From Eonycteris spelaea (lineage: Eukaryota; Chordata; Mammalia; Chiroptera; Pteropodidae): a DNA stretch of 64,000 nucleotides. A model generated the notes under the pieces. It made no database searches. It saw only the letters and a program-made list of their open reading frames with translations, and was not told the origin of the DNA. The translations under genes and the position numbers were made by a program. Shown here piece after piece: positions 1-12,563 of the stretch (positions are counted from its first letter, which is position 1; every line of letters begins with the position of its first letter). The stretch covers positions 2,753,501-2,817,500 of the forward strand of contig PUFA01000143.1 in assembly GCA_003508835.1 (NCBI GenBank), in the 5' to 3' direction.

Positions 1-754
1 GACAAAGCTACTAAAATTTATATATAATATTAAATGCACAAGAAATTTTGGAAGAGAATAATATATGCGGGTTTATACTACCATATATATGATACCAACA
101 TGACATGTAGAAAATATACAAGAAAAATTAAAAAACAACAAAAGCCCAGAAACATAAAACAATTGTGTTGTACAAAAAATTATCCAGAAGAATATGTTTG
201 AAAAAAAAATAAGCAAAATAAAAGAAATCCTCGATAAACAAGGGTTAAATATAAAAAAATTGAATTCAGAAAATGTAGACATTAAAATGGGCAGAAAATA
301 TAGAATATTAACAAAAAAAAGTTACAAATGGTCAATACAATGAATGAAGAGCTTAACCACACTGGCAAAGAATTGTAAATTCAAACAATAATCTTTTGGT
401 GATCTGATAAAATGTATCAAAAGTTCTTGAAACATTTTATCCTTTGCCTCAAGAGTCCTACTTCAAGAAAATTAAGCTCTGAACATAGTTAAACTTATGT
501 GACAAGACCTTGTTACAAGGCTATTCACTGAAGCATTGTTTAAAATAGCAAAAAAAGAAATTGAAACCACTTATATTTAATAGTAGAGCAATAATGGAAC
601 TGGTTCAATTCACTGGGTTACATATGCAGTAGAGGCATCTACATCCATTAAACACAAAACTTTAGATAATTTCTATATTTATTGACACAGTATGTTGTTC
701 CTGTTATGATGCTAAGTGGAAAACACAGGTTTTAAATAACTAGATATGGTTTGA

Positions 755-1115
755 ATACTGTTATGGGCTGAATTGCTCCCCCCACACAAAATGTATATGT
801 TGAAGTGCTAATCCCCAGTATTTCAGAATGTATACAGGGCTTTAAAGAGGTAATTAAAGTAAAACGAGGTCATATGTGTTGGCTCTAATCAAATATAACC
901 AGTATCCTTACAAAAAGAGATTAGGACACTCACATGCCTGCACACAGAGGAAAGAGTGAGAAGGTAGCCATCTGCAAGCTAAGGAAAGAGATTGCAGAAG
1001 AAATAAAACCTGCTAACCTTGATCTTGGACTTTTAGCTTCCAAGACAATGAGAAATATATTTCTATTTTTAAGGTACTCAGTTGTTTCTATTTGTTATGG
1101 CAGCCATAGAAAATT
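755..1115 (+). mobile_element. MaLR-type LTR (MLT1-like)
   Basis: From TTATGGGCTGAATTGCTCCC through GATCTTGGACTTTTAGCTTC to TTTGTTATGGCAGCCATAG it follows the MLT1 LTR pattern of ancient class III MaLR elements. The open frame at 934-1143 lies in it and is chance. Confidence 0.8.
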
Positions 1116-2635
1116 TAATACTGATATCATTTTAATGAAATAAAATTTCATACTTTAAATATCTATGGATATATCTGGAATACTAATAACTGTGTAAGGA
1201 GATGTTTGTGCTTATTTGTATCTTTTATTCTCTCTTATGAAGGCACATCATTCGTATAATTTCAAAGGTTTTAAATAGGTCTTAACTGCTTATCTTCAAC
1301 CTCTCCTCCTCTTGGACATGCTAAATCTGATTTTTATAACCACATTTCCAATTGGCCACAGTAGATTTTTCAAGTCTAGTTTCAGGAAATAAAAAGTAGT
1401 TTTACTTTAGCTCACAGACAATTCTTATAGCAGTCCAGCTTGTTGGTGTTCTTTGCCCTCTCTTTGTAGGGTATCAATATAATTTGACCATAACTAAAAA
1501 TATTGGGTCTAAAGAACATATGTAGACTATGTTTCTAAGCATCTCTTAAAATTCTACTCAGTAGGTTTCCGAATCAAAGGACTCAATACATCTGGTCCAG
1601 AGGTTAGGACTATACTTGGTGCATCAGGTTATCCAAGCACGAATTCTATACATTTAACTTTATCATTAACACTAATTCTTTCAAACACAGTGTACTTAGT
1701 TTAAAAGAAGTCTCCCTGGGTGAAAAGGATCAACATAATGTAGGAAATCCTTTTGTCATCACAGTTATAACAACAACAAACAATTAGATACATGTGGGAA
1801 CACATTAGGGATCAAATAGCTTTATTTGCTATCTTTTTTCCAGCATTCTATCTTATTCCACACCATGATTTGGAAAGAAAATTAGATACTACAATATTAT
1901 AGTTATCCAAGATGCAGATGATATTTTTCTTCCATATATTTTTATGTTGTGAATGATAATTGTTCACAGAATTCTAACAGAAAGTGAAGGAATAGATTCC
2001 ATTTCTCATATTTACTCCTTACTCAAAACCCAGGAAAAAATCCAAAATGCTATGCAGTGAAATATATTCTACAGGGAATGAGGTTAGAGAGATATCAAAA
2101 AAAAATTGGCCAAATGCATAGTTTCTGATGATTTATCATGATCCAATAATAAAATTGAGAGGACCATTCAGATGATTTGTCAGGAAAAAAATATCCAAAT
2201 GCTTTTAAAGCACGTAGAGTATTATTTCTTCTGTTTTATCTGAGGTACTAAAAGTATGCCATGGCAGTGCTTGCATAAGAAAAGGGGAAAATATGCAAAA
2301 CTCCAAAGCCATGCCAAATAAGGTGTAATGTGCATTTTGAGAACATGTGTTTGCAGTAACAAAAAATGACAACCCCAGAATGAAAGAAATGAGAAAAACC
2401 CAAAGGCGTTTTCAAGATTAAACTATAATTTGTAGAGCAAAGCTTGCCTCACAAGATGCTCTAGAAGAAGATGGAGGGGAGCAGAGGCTTGTTGCAACCA
2501 ACATGAAGAACACCTAGAAAAGCAGGCTAGTAAAGAGTGTCATTCTGATGACTGGTATGTGGATTCACATAGAGAAGTACCAGTTAAAACAGGCTCATAG
2601 GAGAGGGGTGGCATATAGAGACAGAGATAGGAAAA

Positions 2636-2651
2636 GACAGACAGACAGACA

Positions 2652-2684
<33 letters not shown>
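2636..2684. repeat. (ACAG)n/(CA)n microsatellite
   Basis: Four ACAG units pass into about 18 CA units. Confidence 0.95.
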
Positions 2685-2686
<2 letters not shown>

Positions 2687-4339
2687 ATATAATATAAATC
2701 TAGGCATCCTAAGCACACATTAAAATTTCCCATTTCTAGTCTAAATGCTGCTGTCTGACTATATTATCACCTACTAAGTTCCAGTGGATTAAAATTCCTA
2801 TTGAGGATATCATTCACTTTCCACATCTCAGAGAAGCAAAAATAGTTTATGTCTATATAGATACATAAATAATCTATTTCATTAGGAATGACCAACCCAT
2901 TTAATAAAACATGAGTTTAGCTCATTTTGAGACTATAATATTAATATTAAGCCTTTCAATTGACTATTGTAACCTGAAATAAACAAAAAATATATACGTA
3001 TAAATAAGTTCATTTTGAGATATTTCAAAGAATGAAAATAGCTTATTCAAAGTACATATATTGCTTGTTATTATTTTCTTTAGAGAGGAGACTTTCTTGA
3101 AGCACTTAATGAACATTTACACACACATACACACACACACAATTTATTTATATGATGTTTTAATTTAATTTGTTTTCACTGACAGATTCTCAATTCCTAA
3201 AATAGTGTTGGGGAGATAATAGGTACTCAATAAATATTGTTGAATGAATGATTTGGTCTAACACTGTAATAGTAATAAAAAAATCTATAAATAAGAGTAG
3301 ATTTACCCTGAATAAGCAGAATGACAAGGAGAGGAAGGATACAAATTCTTCTTCTCTCACTATCAACACTTGGGCTTGTGATATTAAAAGGAATTGTAGT
3401 CATCATTTATTCATGTACTCAACATGTTTATGGTAGTTCTATTATGTGCAGTGCATTGAGCTAAATGTTAAAGCTGTTTTTGCAGTAAATTTCAAGTAAT
3501 TCAATTTTGATATAGCCTATCTGATACAAATAATCAGATTTTTAATAACTACCTTTATAAGAATGAAGCAAGATCAAAAACTAAAAGCTCATATGCAGCA
3601 TTTATTTTAAAAGGGGAGAATTATACCCTTTCAACAATTTCTAGGGCCATACCCATTCTATACTTTCTCTTTGTATAACTGTTACTGAAGTTCTAAACAA
3701 AGCCCTGCATAGAAACACTTGTGCATAAAGAAAAATCTAAATTGCATAAATTTTGTTAAAGTTAATGAAGTAAAGAAAAATATTTTAAATGTTTAGAAAT
3801 ACTAATAAATGTTAAAAACTAATAAGACTTTCTACTCAATAGTCAATTAACCAGAAAATTCTATTAAAATAACTCTCTACCAGCATTCTGGTTGCTCTAG
3901 GTTTTGCTATAATGAAATCTCCATGAGAGAAAAAATATTTTAAACAATGTAATGATATTATGGCAATTATTCAATAGTAATGAGTATATTTCTGGACTAT
4001 CTATAAAGGAACCATCTAGAATATGTCAATATATATTTTATGCCAAAAAGAACATGTAAATCCTTTAGTATTATTACTTATCATTACTGTGCTGCTGTTG
4101 TATTAATAATCTGTCATAAATAAGTTTGTATTTCATTATAGAAACAACAGAATGATAGTACAATCAGCAAAATTTAATAAATCTGTCAGTATGCTATTTT
4201 ATAGTTGGTATAAAGTACTAATCTGCAATCTATAAGTCTTAATTTCCAACATATGAGTTTGAATCAGTTATTAACCACAAAACCAAGACCATCTCCAGAA
4301 AAAAATGGTAGCACTTCATACATATTTACTACCATGTTT

Positions 4340-4700
4340 TCCAACTATGGTCTGAAAACACTTTGGGCATAATCTATGCACAGATATATAGCTAAAATCC
4401 AATGACAAATACTCTTATAAGAGACAGAAGTGGAGAAGATGTGAACAAAGAGGGGAAGTCCATGAAGAGACAGGCAGAGTTTTATGTGATGTAGACATGA
4501 GCCAGAGAATGCCTGGAGCCGCCAGAAGTCTGAAGAGACAAGGAAGGATTCTTCCACTAGAACTTCAGAGGGAGCATGGCACGGCTGACACTGTGATTTT
4601 GGACTTCTGGCTTCCAGAAATCTGAGAGTACATTTCTGTGTGTTAAATCACTAGATTAGTGGTAACTCACCACAGTATTCACTAATACAGTTACCAAGTC
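4340..4700 (+). mobile_element. MaLR-type LTR fragment (3' half)
   Basis: The MLT1-like 3' part includes AAGGAAGGATTCTTCCACTA, GAGGGAGCATGGCACGGCTG and TTTTGGACTTCTGGCTTCCA. The front is unclear. Confidence 0.72.
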
Positions 4701-4741
4701 AAATGCATTTTTTCACTTCTGAGACAACTCAGAAAGCATAT

Positions 4742-5138
4742 TATGAACTCAACTGTGTTCCCCTAAAATTCATATGTTGAAGCCCTAATCTTTAGTACCT
4801 CATAATGTGACTTAATTTGTAGAAGTAAATAAGTTAAATGAAGCCATTAAAGTGGGTCTTAGTCTAATCTGACTGGTATCCTTATATAAAGAAGTTATTA
4901 AAGTATACAAGGAGATACCAGGGATATGTATGCACAGAGGTATTGTCATGTGAAGAAGCAGGGTGGTGGTGAAGAGACAAGGTGAGGAGAGTGGCTTCAG
5001 AGAATACTAACACTGCTGGCACCTTAATATTTGACTTACAGCCTCCAACACTATAAGAAAATATACATTTCTGTTGCTTAAAACTCCTGGTCTATGATAG
5101 TTTGTTATGGCAGCCTTGACAAATTAATACAGAGGGCA
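4742..5138 (+). mobile_element. MaLR-type LTR (MLT1-like)
   Basis: From ATTCATATGTTGAAGCCCTA through GACTGGTATCCTTATATAAA to TTTGTTATGGCAGCCTTGAC it is a second, separate copy next to the 4340 fragment in the same orientation. Confidence 0.8.
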
Positions 5139-7811
5139 AAGGGGTCTTAGAACTTTTGCCTTTGGAATTACATATATACGCCCTAGTAAACTTCCTCCTC
5201 TTCAAGTTAACCAAAATAGAAGTATTTTAAAACACAAAATGAAACTAAACAGAAAGCTTTTAGTAACAGTTACTGAATCATTAGTACTATTAAAAGAGAT
5301 GGCCAACTAATTATCTATCACAAATAAATAAGCATGGTGGACAACTATGATAAGGATTTCCACTAAAGTACCTAATAAAGGCAATATTTATAAGACACTT
5401 GTCAGAACCAGAAAAGGCCTTAGAAATCAACCACACATTCATGGCAGATATACAATCCAAGTCCCAAAAGACTAACTATTTAGCTTGTGAGTGAGAGTCA
5501 AGACTGACACAGGTTCCTTGAACCCTAAACCAACACATTCACCATTTTACCAATGCTTTGTTCCCTTTTCTCTTCATTCAATACAGCAAATAATTTTTCA
5601 AATTATCTTGTGCTTCCTTTGTCCTTGGGAGATAGAGGGGAGATGCTACATCTTTGAAGATGCATGCAGTCTATGATTTTAGTTGTTAGCGGTAAGATTC
5701 AGTGGTACCTTGCTTCTTCTCAGGCAAACAAGCTCTCCTCATCCCTGACTTTGTGCTTTCAACAACAGCAGCAGATCATGTCAGTAGAAGAGAAGCAATA
5801 AAGTCTTTCAATTTGATTCTAAAATCTGTGAGTACAGGAACCGTGACCCTTTTTTCTTAACAGATACACCTTTGGCAAACGTCTACTTGTATCTATATAA
5901 TGCATTCACCCAACTCCTCTCCACCCTGAACAGAGAGGAATTTTCATATTTTCCATTCCTTAGGAGATAGGGGTAAGGAATACTGAGGTAGAAAGAATGG
6001 GTTGGACTATTTAGACTTCATCATTTTCTAGAAGAGTGGAGGAACTAACATTTCCAGGCAGTATGCTAACTATCTTATATGCAATGAGACTTTAATTTTT
6101 TGACTAATACAAGGTGAGCATTGTTTCCTGTTCACTCTATCACATATTTGATTTCCACCTCTAAGCATATCTAGATACCTAGATTTGTAGATTCCTAATC
6201 AGGGATCCCGAAAGCCATCTCTGATCCTTCCAAAATCAATTTTGGTACAAGTTTTCACTTTTATTAAGAATTGTATCTCTCTTCTAAACTTTGCCTACAT
6301 ATCTTGATATCATTAAACGTTTTAGAATGGATATTGTTAAGATCAAGCTTCCCAAGTCCCTCTACTTTCTCAAGTAGTACAGACAAATAGAACAAGAAAA
6401 ATATTAAGTTGAAATCTCAATCCCAGGCTGGGTTTTCTTGAGTACAAACAAAAAAACCCAAAGTAAGAAAAAAAATACAATATCCTATTATTTTTACATC
6501 CTTATAGCAAATTTCTGATCAATAACTGCTTGTCACACTGAGAATAAATTCATTCACTATTGCTTTAAGGAATAAATTAACTCTCCTATCAAAATATAAT
6601 CTAGAGAAAAGATGGTAAGTTAAATGGCTAGAGACAATATGGGTACACGAAACACACTTGGACCAACTACACAACCAAGTATTCCAAAGCTCAGGTGGCA
6701 TCCAGCCATCCCTTGTTTAGAAAACTAAGTTTAACTTGAATTATTTGAGCACTGGATTTTGTCATGATGCATTTTTCAGTGAATCGTGGGAGATAGAGAG
6801 AGTTTAGCCCAAAATGTTTGAATTGAAAAAATGCTTGTCCTCATTTAGTATTTCAAAGCAACCTTTGTTACAAATTTCTACATAATTGTTCTGTATCAAA
6901 ATTAAACCTGCCACATTATCTATTCTGAGTCACTGATTGAATCAGGCTGCAGATTCCTTTTATTTTCCCTTCAATTTATGCTGTCCATATTTCAGGGTGT
7001 ATTAAATACCCCTATAATTCACAATACAAATGTCACAATAATTGAGGAGAAAATGTGAACTTTCAATAAACCATCAAAGCATGTTCTTGATTTAGAAATC
7101 CCAAGGGCCTATGTCTTCAAAGGAAATTTGTTCTCCACTTATAAACCTCATTTGTATATATTTAATTGTGATCTCATTCTCTATAAAAGAAAAATTTTCA
7201 TCGGCTCTTACTCCCTTCTGACATTTCATCCCTTTTATTAGTATTCTTGGTTTCTACTTTGCAGCTTTCAGGGATGTCCAAACTAGAAAAGTGCTTTGTT
7301 TGTATTGTAGAGATGGAGGTGGGAATAAAACTGTTCTTCAGTTCTGAAACTCCTTAGTTTTAAGAAAGGAAATTAAAACTTTCAAAAAAGATAGTTGAAT
7401 ACATTGTCAACCTTACCTAGTGCTCTTAGGTTTAGTGTAAGTACTGCTCATAATTATTTAGAACAGTACTCAAAGCGATGACAGTAAACCTAGCTTTGCC
7501 AAATTTATCATAGGCTACTACAGGCTGAGACACTGGCACCATCTCCAATAAATCGCATGTGCTAATATGGACTAGGAATTTTTGTAGTTCTCATCGTGCC
7601 TTTGGGAAAAACATTCTTTCTAATAAAAAGGTATGTCATCATTTTCCAATTTAAAAAATATTTTATAATTAAACTTTTCTCTCTTATATGTGTGGAAAAC
7701 CAACTATCAGCTATATTTTGAATCTTAAGAACAAAAATAAAAAAATTTAGTTGGAGAGTCAGGGTCTCAAACCAGAAATGACCTTTGTAATATTATTGCT
7801 CCTGCTTATTT

Positions 7812-7965
7812 TTATTTTTATTTATTTTATTAAATTTATTGGGGTGACATTGGTTAATAAAATTATGTAGGTTTCAAATGCACAATTTAATAATACATCA
7901 TATGTATATTGCTTTGCATATTCATTACTCACAGTTAAATTTCTTTCTATCTCTATATATTTGAC
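7812..7965 (-). mobile_element. Bat-type L1 3' end fragment
   Basis: On the plus strand it reads TTATTGGGGTGACATTGGTT and ATACATCATATGTATATTG, the reverse complement of the L1 3' terminus that is abundant in bat genomes. It is heavily 5'-truncated, with a T-rich tail on its left. It ends about 200 bases before the provirus. Confidence 0.8.
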
Positions 7966-8181
7966 CCTCTTTAAAAAATATATTGCAATACATTGCAGCA
8001 CTGTTTATAATGTATTAATTGAGTTTATAGCTGCCTGTAGGGGTAGGTGGAGAAAGCTGAATAGACTGAAATATTTTTAAATAAAAATTAACCCAAAATT
8101 ATAGCCTTTCATAAATTCTGATGACCCCCCATTAATAGCAGATATATTTATTTTTAAAAGTTTTATAAATTTCGAAGTCAC

Positions 8182-8605
8182 TGAAAGACTGGAATGATTC
8201 CATTTTTCTGAGCGATCCCAAGATGAATTGTACGAAAAGTTCCCCAATGGCCAGTGGTCAAGAACAATGCCTTACCACCTGGCCAAACCTCTATACACAT
8301 GGCCTCTTCTATACGCAGCCCCAACTGCACACAACCCCCTTTTGCACACAGACCCAACAACCTACCACCAATCCCTTTAAAGGTCAACCTAACCCCCCAA
8401 TCAGGTAACGCCAAGGAATCTCCCAAGGCTTGCGGTTTTACCCTTTAAATTAGGTCCCAGCCCCTGAGTCGGGGCTCCTCTCAACCACTGCTGTGTCAGT
8501 GAATGAGTGGGGTCCAAACTCGAGTTTGTCAGTAAACTCCCTCTTGCCCTTGCATCAGTGTCAGTTTCCTTCTTGGCTTGTGGAGTTCCAAACCAGGGCA
8601 TTACA
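8182..8605 (+). repeat. 5' LTR of the class I ERV (internally deleted)
   Basis: It begins TGAAAGACTGG and ends GGGCATTACA. It is 424 bp against 537 bp for the 3' LTR: a promoter-proximal U3 block of about 113 bases present in the 3' copy is absent after position 8285. A TATA-like TTTAAAT lies at 8444-8450. No AATAAA is present; CAGTAAAC at 8531-8538 could act as a variant polyadenylation signal. Ends and flanks otherwise match the 3' LTR almost base for base. Confidence 0.95.
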
Positions 8606-9144
8606 TTTTGGGGCTCGTCCAGGATCTCCACAGCCTTGAAGGGACACACCGGAGGGAACCTCCCAGCCTGGCCACCCGGTAAGTGTTTCTTTTTATTTGT
8701 GTGTTACTTCTCCAGGAGATTTCGACCTGGGTATTATTCTAAACCTGTAAACTCTGAAAAACTCTGACATTCTGTGCAGTATATGGTGGTATTGGGTGGA
8801 CACACCCACGGGCCATGGCTGCAGGGGCTTAGGAGACGTCCTAAACCCCATCAGGGTTCCACTACTAGGTAGGGGAACCATCTGGGTCTTTGGACCGCCG
8901 GAACAGAGTCTTTGAAATTTTGTTGTGTCCTGTCTGTCCAGTCTTGCGTCAGTCCAGACCTCTCTGATGATGTACTGCTATCCTGTCTTGGCTATAATTT
9001 TCTTTTGCTTTTTAGCCTCGCTCTTTGCCTCTGGACTAGCAGCAGCTGCTGCACCTTCTGAGTGGACTCTTGGTCAATGACTCATCCTGGCTCTCGCCTA
9101 TCTTGCCTTTGTCAGCCTATTTTCCATTTTTCTTTGTGTCTAAC
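8606..9144 (+). promoter_or_regulatory. ERV leader with probable major splice donor
   Basis: This untranslated leader lies between the primer site and the gag start. A strong donor, CGGTAAGT, sits with its GT at 8679-8680 and would be used for the spliced env message. The rest should hold the packaging region by position; no coding function is seen. Confidence 0.7.
8609..8625 (+). promoter_or_regulatory. Retroviral primer binding site, tRNA-Pro-like
   Basis: TGGGGCTCGTCCAGGAT lies three bases after the 5' LTR. It matches the 3' end complement of tRNA-Pro, the usual gammaretroviral primer, apart from one missing G and one mismatch. It marks the start of minus-strand DNA synthesis. Confidence 0.85.
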
Positions 9145-10600
9145 ATGGGTCAGACTACTTCTTCTCCCCTAGATCTCCTGACTGGCCACTTCAAAGATGT
9201 TTGCGAGCATGCTCATAGGCTCTCAGTAGAGATCTGGAAGAACAAATTAGTCACTTTTTGCAGTACGGAATGGCCATCCTTCAGCGTTGGATGGCCCCCT
9301 GGAGGTTCCTTTGACCTGTCCCTCGTTTCAGCCATAGAAAACATCATCTTCTGCCCACGTGACGGACACCCCGACCAGGTTCCCTATGGAAAAATCTCAT
9401 AGTAGACCCCCCTCTTGGTTAAAACCTTTCCTTCCCTCGCAGAAGGTCCAGTAATAGTAGCCTCGAAGATGGAGAAAGACCATCCTCATAAGGCCTCATT
9501 GCCCTCAGCCCCCCTAAATCCAATTCTACAAGGGGGCTCTGAAGAAGTCCTCTTTCCCCCACCACCTTACCCAAACCTTCAGCCTCCCCCTCCTATTGTA
9601 TCTCCCCAGCCTCCCCAAGGTTCCCTGAACCCCTTCTTGGATTTGCCGTCCGATGGCCCAGCCCAAAACACTTGTGGGGCCCACCAATGGCAATCACCCT
9701 CAGAAGCAAACTCTATGGTCTTGCCGCTGCGGCCAGACCTGTAGAAGCCAATGGCAATCAACAATTCCACTACTGGCCTTTTGCCACTAGTGATCTTTAT
9801 AATTGGAAATCCCAAAATGCTCCCTTTTCTGACGGCCAAAGGATCTAATTAATCTGTTAGAAACTGTGCTGTTTACTCACCAGCCCACTTAGGATGACTG
9901 TCAGCAGCTCTTGCAGGTCCTGTTCACCACCGAGGAACATGAAAGGATCATCATGGAAGCCCGAAAATTGATTCCTGGCCGACCGGGTCCCAACCACTAT
10001 TCAGGCGGCCATTGAGTCTGCCTTTCCAGTAACCCGGCCTGACTGGGACTATAACACAGCAGGAGGCAAGGAGAGACTCCAAGTGTACCGCCAGGCTCTA
10101 TTGGCAGGTCTCAAAGTGGCCGCTAGAAGGCCCACTAATTTGACTACGGTATATGATCTAAGACAGGGACAAGACGAGAGTCTGGCTGCCTTTCTAGAAA
10201 GAATGATGGATGCTTTCCGCCAATATACCCCTATTGATCCTGAGAAGCCTGAAAACTTGGGGACGGTGGCGTTAGCATACATCAATCAGTCGGCACCAGA
10301 CATTAAGAAAAAGTTACAAAAGATAGAGAGATTAGGTGAAAAGGAGCTTAGAGACCTAGTTGAGGCAGCAGAAAAAGTTTATAATAATAGAGATTCCTGA
10401 GGAAAAACAGATCAAGGCAGAGAAGAGACAGAATCGTGACCTGGCCGGATCCTGTTGGCTGCCACGGCTGAACCCAGGGAATGCCAATGACAGCTCAAAC
10501 AACTGACACAAGAAGAAAAACCAGCAGGTAAAGGTAGGCTGCCCCTGGGCAAAAACCAATGTGCCTATTGCAAGGAAGAAGGACACTGGGATTCTGTGGC
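9145..10600 (+). pseudogene. gag: ERV gag, broken (matrix, PPPY, capsid, zinc knuckle)
   Basis: The chosen start at 9145 gives MGQTTS, the N-myristoylation signal of gammaretroviral matrix. Matrix reads to a pair of adjacent TAG stops at 9400-9405. The same frame reopens over a proline-rich stretch with a PPPY late-domain motif (about 9558-9570) and stops at 9742-9744. Capsid follows in another frame, with its C-terminal domain open at 10083-10400 (RQALLAGLKVAARRPTN onward). After a further stop the nucleocapsid shows one CCHC-type knuckle, CAYCKEEGHW near 10560-10590, whose last cysteine is lost at a deletion junction. At least three frame breaks make it non-functional. Confidence 0.92.
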
Positions 10601-11440
10601 AGCAGGATGGCCTGCTTGCCTCCGCATCATAGCAGCAACCACCTTGCTAGTCAAGGAGCAGATAAAATAACTCTGGGACAGTCCCTTTACATCACCACCC
10701 CTCATGCCACTGAGGGAATCCTTAAACAACCCCCTGACGGTGGTTAAGCAATGCCAGACTCACTCATTACCAAAGCCTACTTCTCAACCCCACCAGGATT
10801 GTTTTTCAGCCACCTATGGCTCAACCCAGCTACTTTGCTGCCTAACCCGGATCTAGATGCCCCACTCCATGATTGTGCAGACATCTTGGCCCAGGTCCAC
10901 AGAGTATGAGCAGATCTAAAGGACCAACCCATACCTGGAGCCTGCCCCTGGTACACTGACGGGAGCAGCTTGTCCGGAACGGCCAAAGGTATGCGGGAGT
11001 GGCTGTAGTCTCAGAAACAGAAGTTATATGGGTGGAGCCCTTGCCGCCCGGGACTTTGGCCCAACGGGCTGAACTCATTGCCCTAACTAAGGCATTAACT
11101 CTAGGAAAGGACAAAACTTTGAACATTTATACTGACAGCAGATATCTTTGCTACTGCTCATATTCACAGAGCTATATACAGAGAACAGGGCATGTTAACT
11201 GCTGAAGGAAAAGCCATTAAGAACAAAGATGAAATCCTGGCCTTGCTCGCGCCCTCTGGCTGCCAAAGAAACTAGCTATTATACATTGTCCGGGACATCA
11301 GAAAGCCAACGACCCAGTGTCCAGGGGAAACTCGTTAGCAGACCAAGCGGCTAGAGAAGTAGCCCAATCTGAAGTTATCTTAACTGCCAACCTCCCAGAC
11401 CCAGGGGGCCCTACCTTGCCTGACAATCCCACATATACCC
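10591..11440 (+). pseudogene. pol: ERV pol fragment: RT connection and RNase H, protease and RT core deleted
   Basis: Immediately after the gag zinc knuckle the sequence jumps to the RT connection domain (VAAGWPACLR, then ITLGQSLYITTPHA). Protease and the RT fingers and palm, including the YXDD active site, are therefore absent. RNase H follows with a catalytic aspartate in WYTDGSS (about 10949-10968), an [10 protein letters not shown] helix, [15 protein letters not shown] and ADQAAREVA near 11340-11360. Several frameshifts and stops interrupt it. A single deletion of well over a kilobase relative to intact gammaretroviruses explains the layout. Confidence 0.88.
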
Positions 11441-12420
11441 AAAAAGACTTAAATTGGATATCAAAACAGCCCACAGCTACAGAACACCTAGGCTGGTGGC
11501 ACACCAAAACAGGACAAATAATTCTCCCTACAAAAAAAAGCTAGGGGAAAACAACTCTTGTAACAAGGTTCATTGGACTACCCACATGGGTGTACGGAAA
11601 ATGCAAGACCTCATCAGGTGGGCTAATATCAGGTTCCAAGGTGCCAACACTAAAATTGAAGACATTGTAGCCCAGTGCCGAGCATGCCGGATGACAAACG
11701 CCAAGCGGAACACGGCACAACCCGGTTCCAGGTTACGAGGAACCAGACCAGGTGCTTATTGGGAAACTGATTTCACAGAACTTAAAAAGGGGACTTTTGG
11801 CTATAAGTACTTACTGTTTTTATAGACACTTTTTCAGGTTGGGTAGAAGCCTTCCCTACCAAACATGAGACTGCCAACATAGTAGCTAAGAAGATTCTGG
11901 AAGACATCCTACCCAGGTACGGTTTTCCTGCTATGATAGGATCAGACAATGGACCAGCCTTTACTCCAAGGTAATTCAAGGGTTAGCATCTATAATTGGG
12001 GCAAATTGGAAATTACATTGTGCATATAGACCCCAAAGTTCAGGTCAGGTAGAAAGAATGAATAGAACCCTAAAAGAGACCTTAACTAAATTAGCCCAGG
12101 AGACTGGCGGGGACTGGGTGACTCTCCTACCTTATGCCCTCTACAGGGTGCGTAACACCCCCTATAGACTTGGTCTGACCCCCTTCAAAATAATGTTCGG
12201 GAGACCTCCCCCAATAATCCCTGCTCTCCAGACTGAAATAATTAATAATCTTGATATTGATGACAATCTGCTTATTCGATCTCTCCAAACCCTACAACGT
12301 GCTCATAGGGACACCTGGACCAGATTAAAAGTCTGTACGAGGCTGAACCGCCTCCACAGCCTCATACTTTTCAGCCGGGCACTGGGTTTTCATCAGAAGA
12401 CATCACCGCGAGACCCTTGA
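11440..12420 (+). pseudogene. pol: ERV integrase remnant
   Basis: This is the C-terminal part of pol. The N-terminal zinc-binding region is visible (THMGVRKMQDL, then CRACRM). Catalytic-core landmarks are WETDFTE near 11760, GSDNGPAF near 11940 and SGQVERMN near 12045, so all three acidic positions of the DDE triad survive in sequence. They lie in different frames: a TAG stops the first ORF at 11823-11825, and a shift follows GPAF. The C-terminal portion is open at 12058-12420. It is not translatable as one protein. Confidence 0.9.
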
Positions 12421-12563
12421 ACCTGCTGGAAAGGACCTTACCTAATCATCCTGACAACACCCACCGCTCTCAAGGTTGACGGCCTCACCGCTTGGATTCA
12501 TCACGCCCACGCCCGGCCTGCAGACCTCCACGCTCTCCAGGACCAAATCCACCCCCCGTCACA

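Noticed and set aside
8178..8649. Overlapping open frames in the 5' LTR
   Set aside because: They lie inside the LTR and have no known product; the LTR structure explains the sequence.
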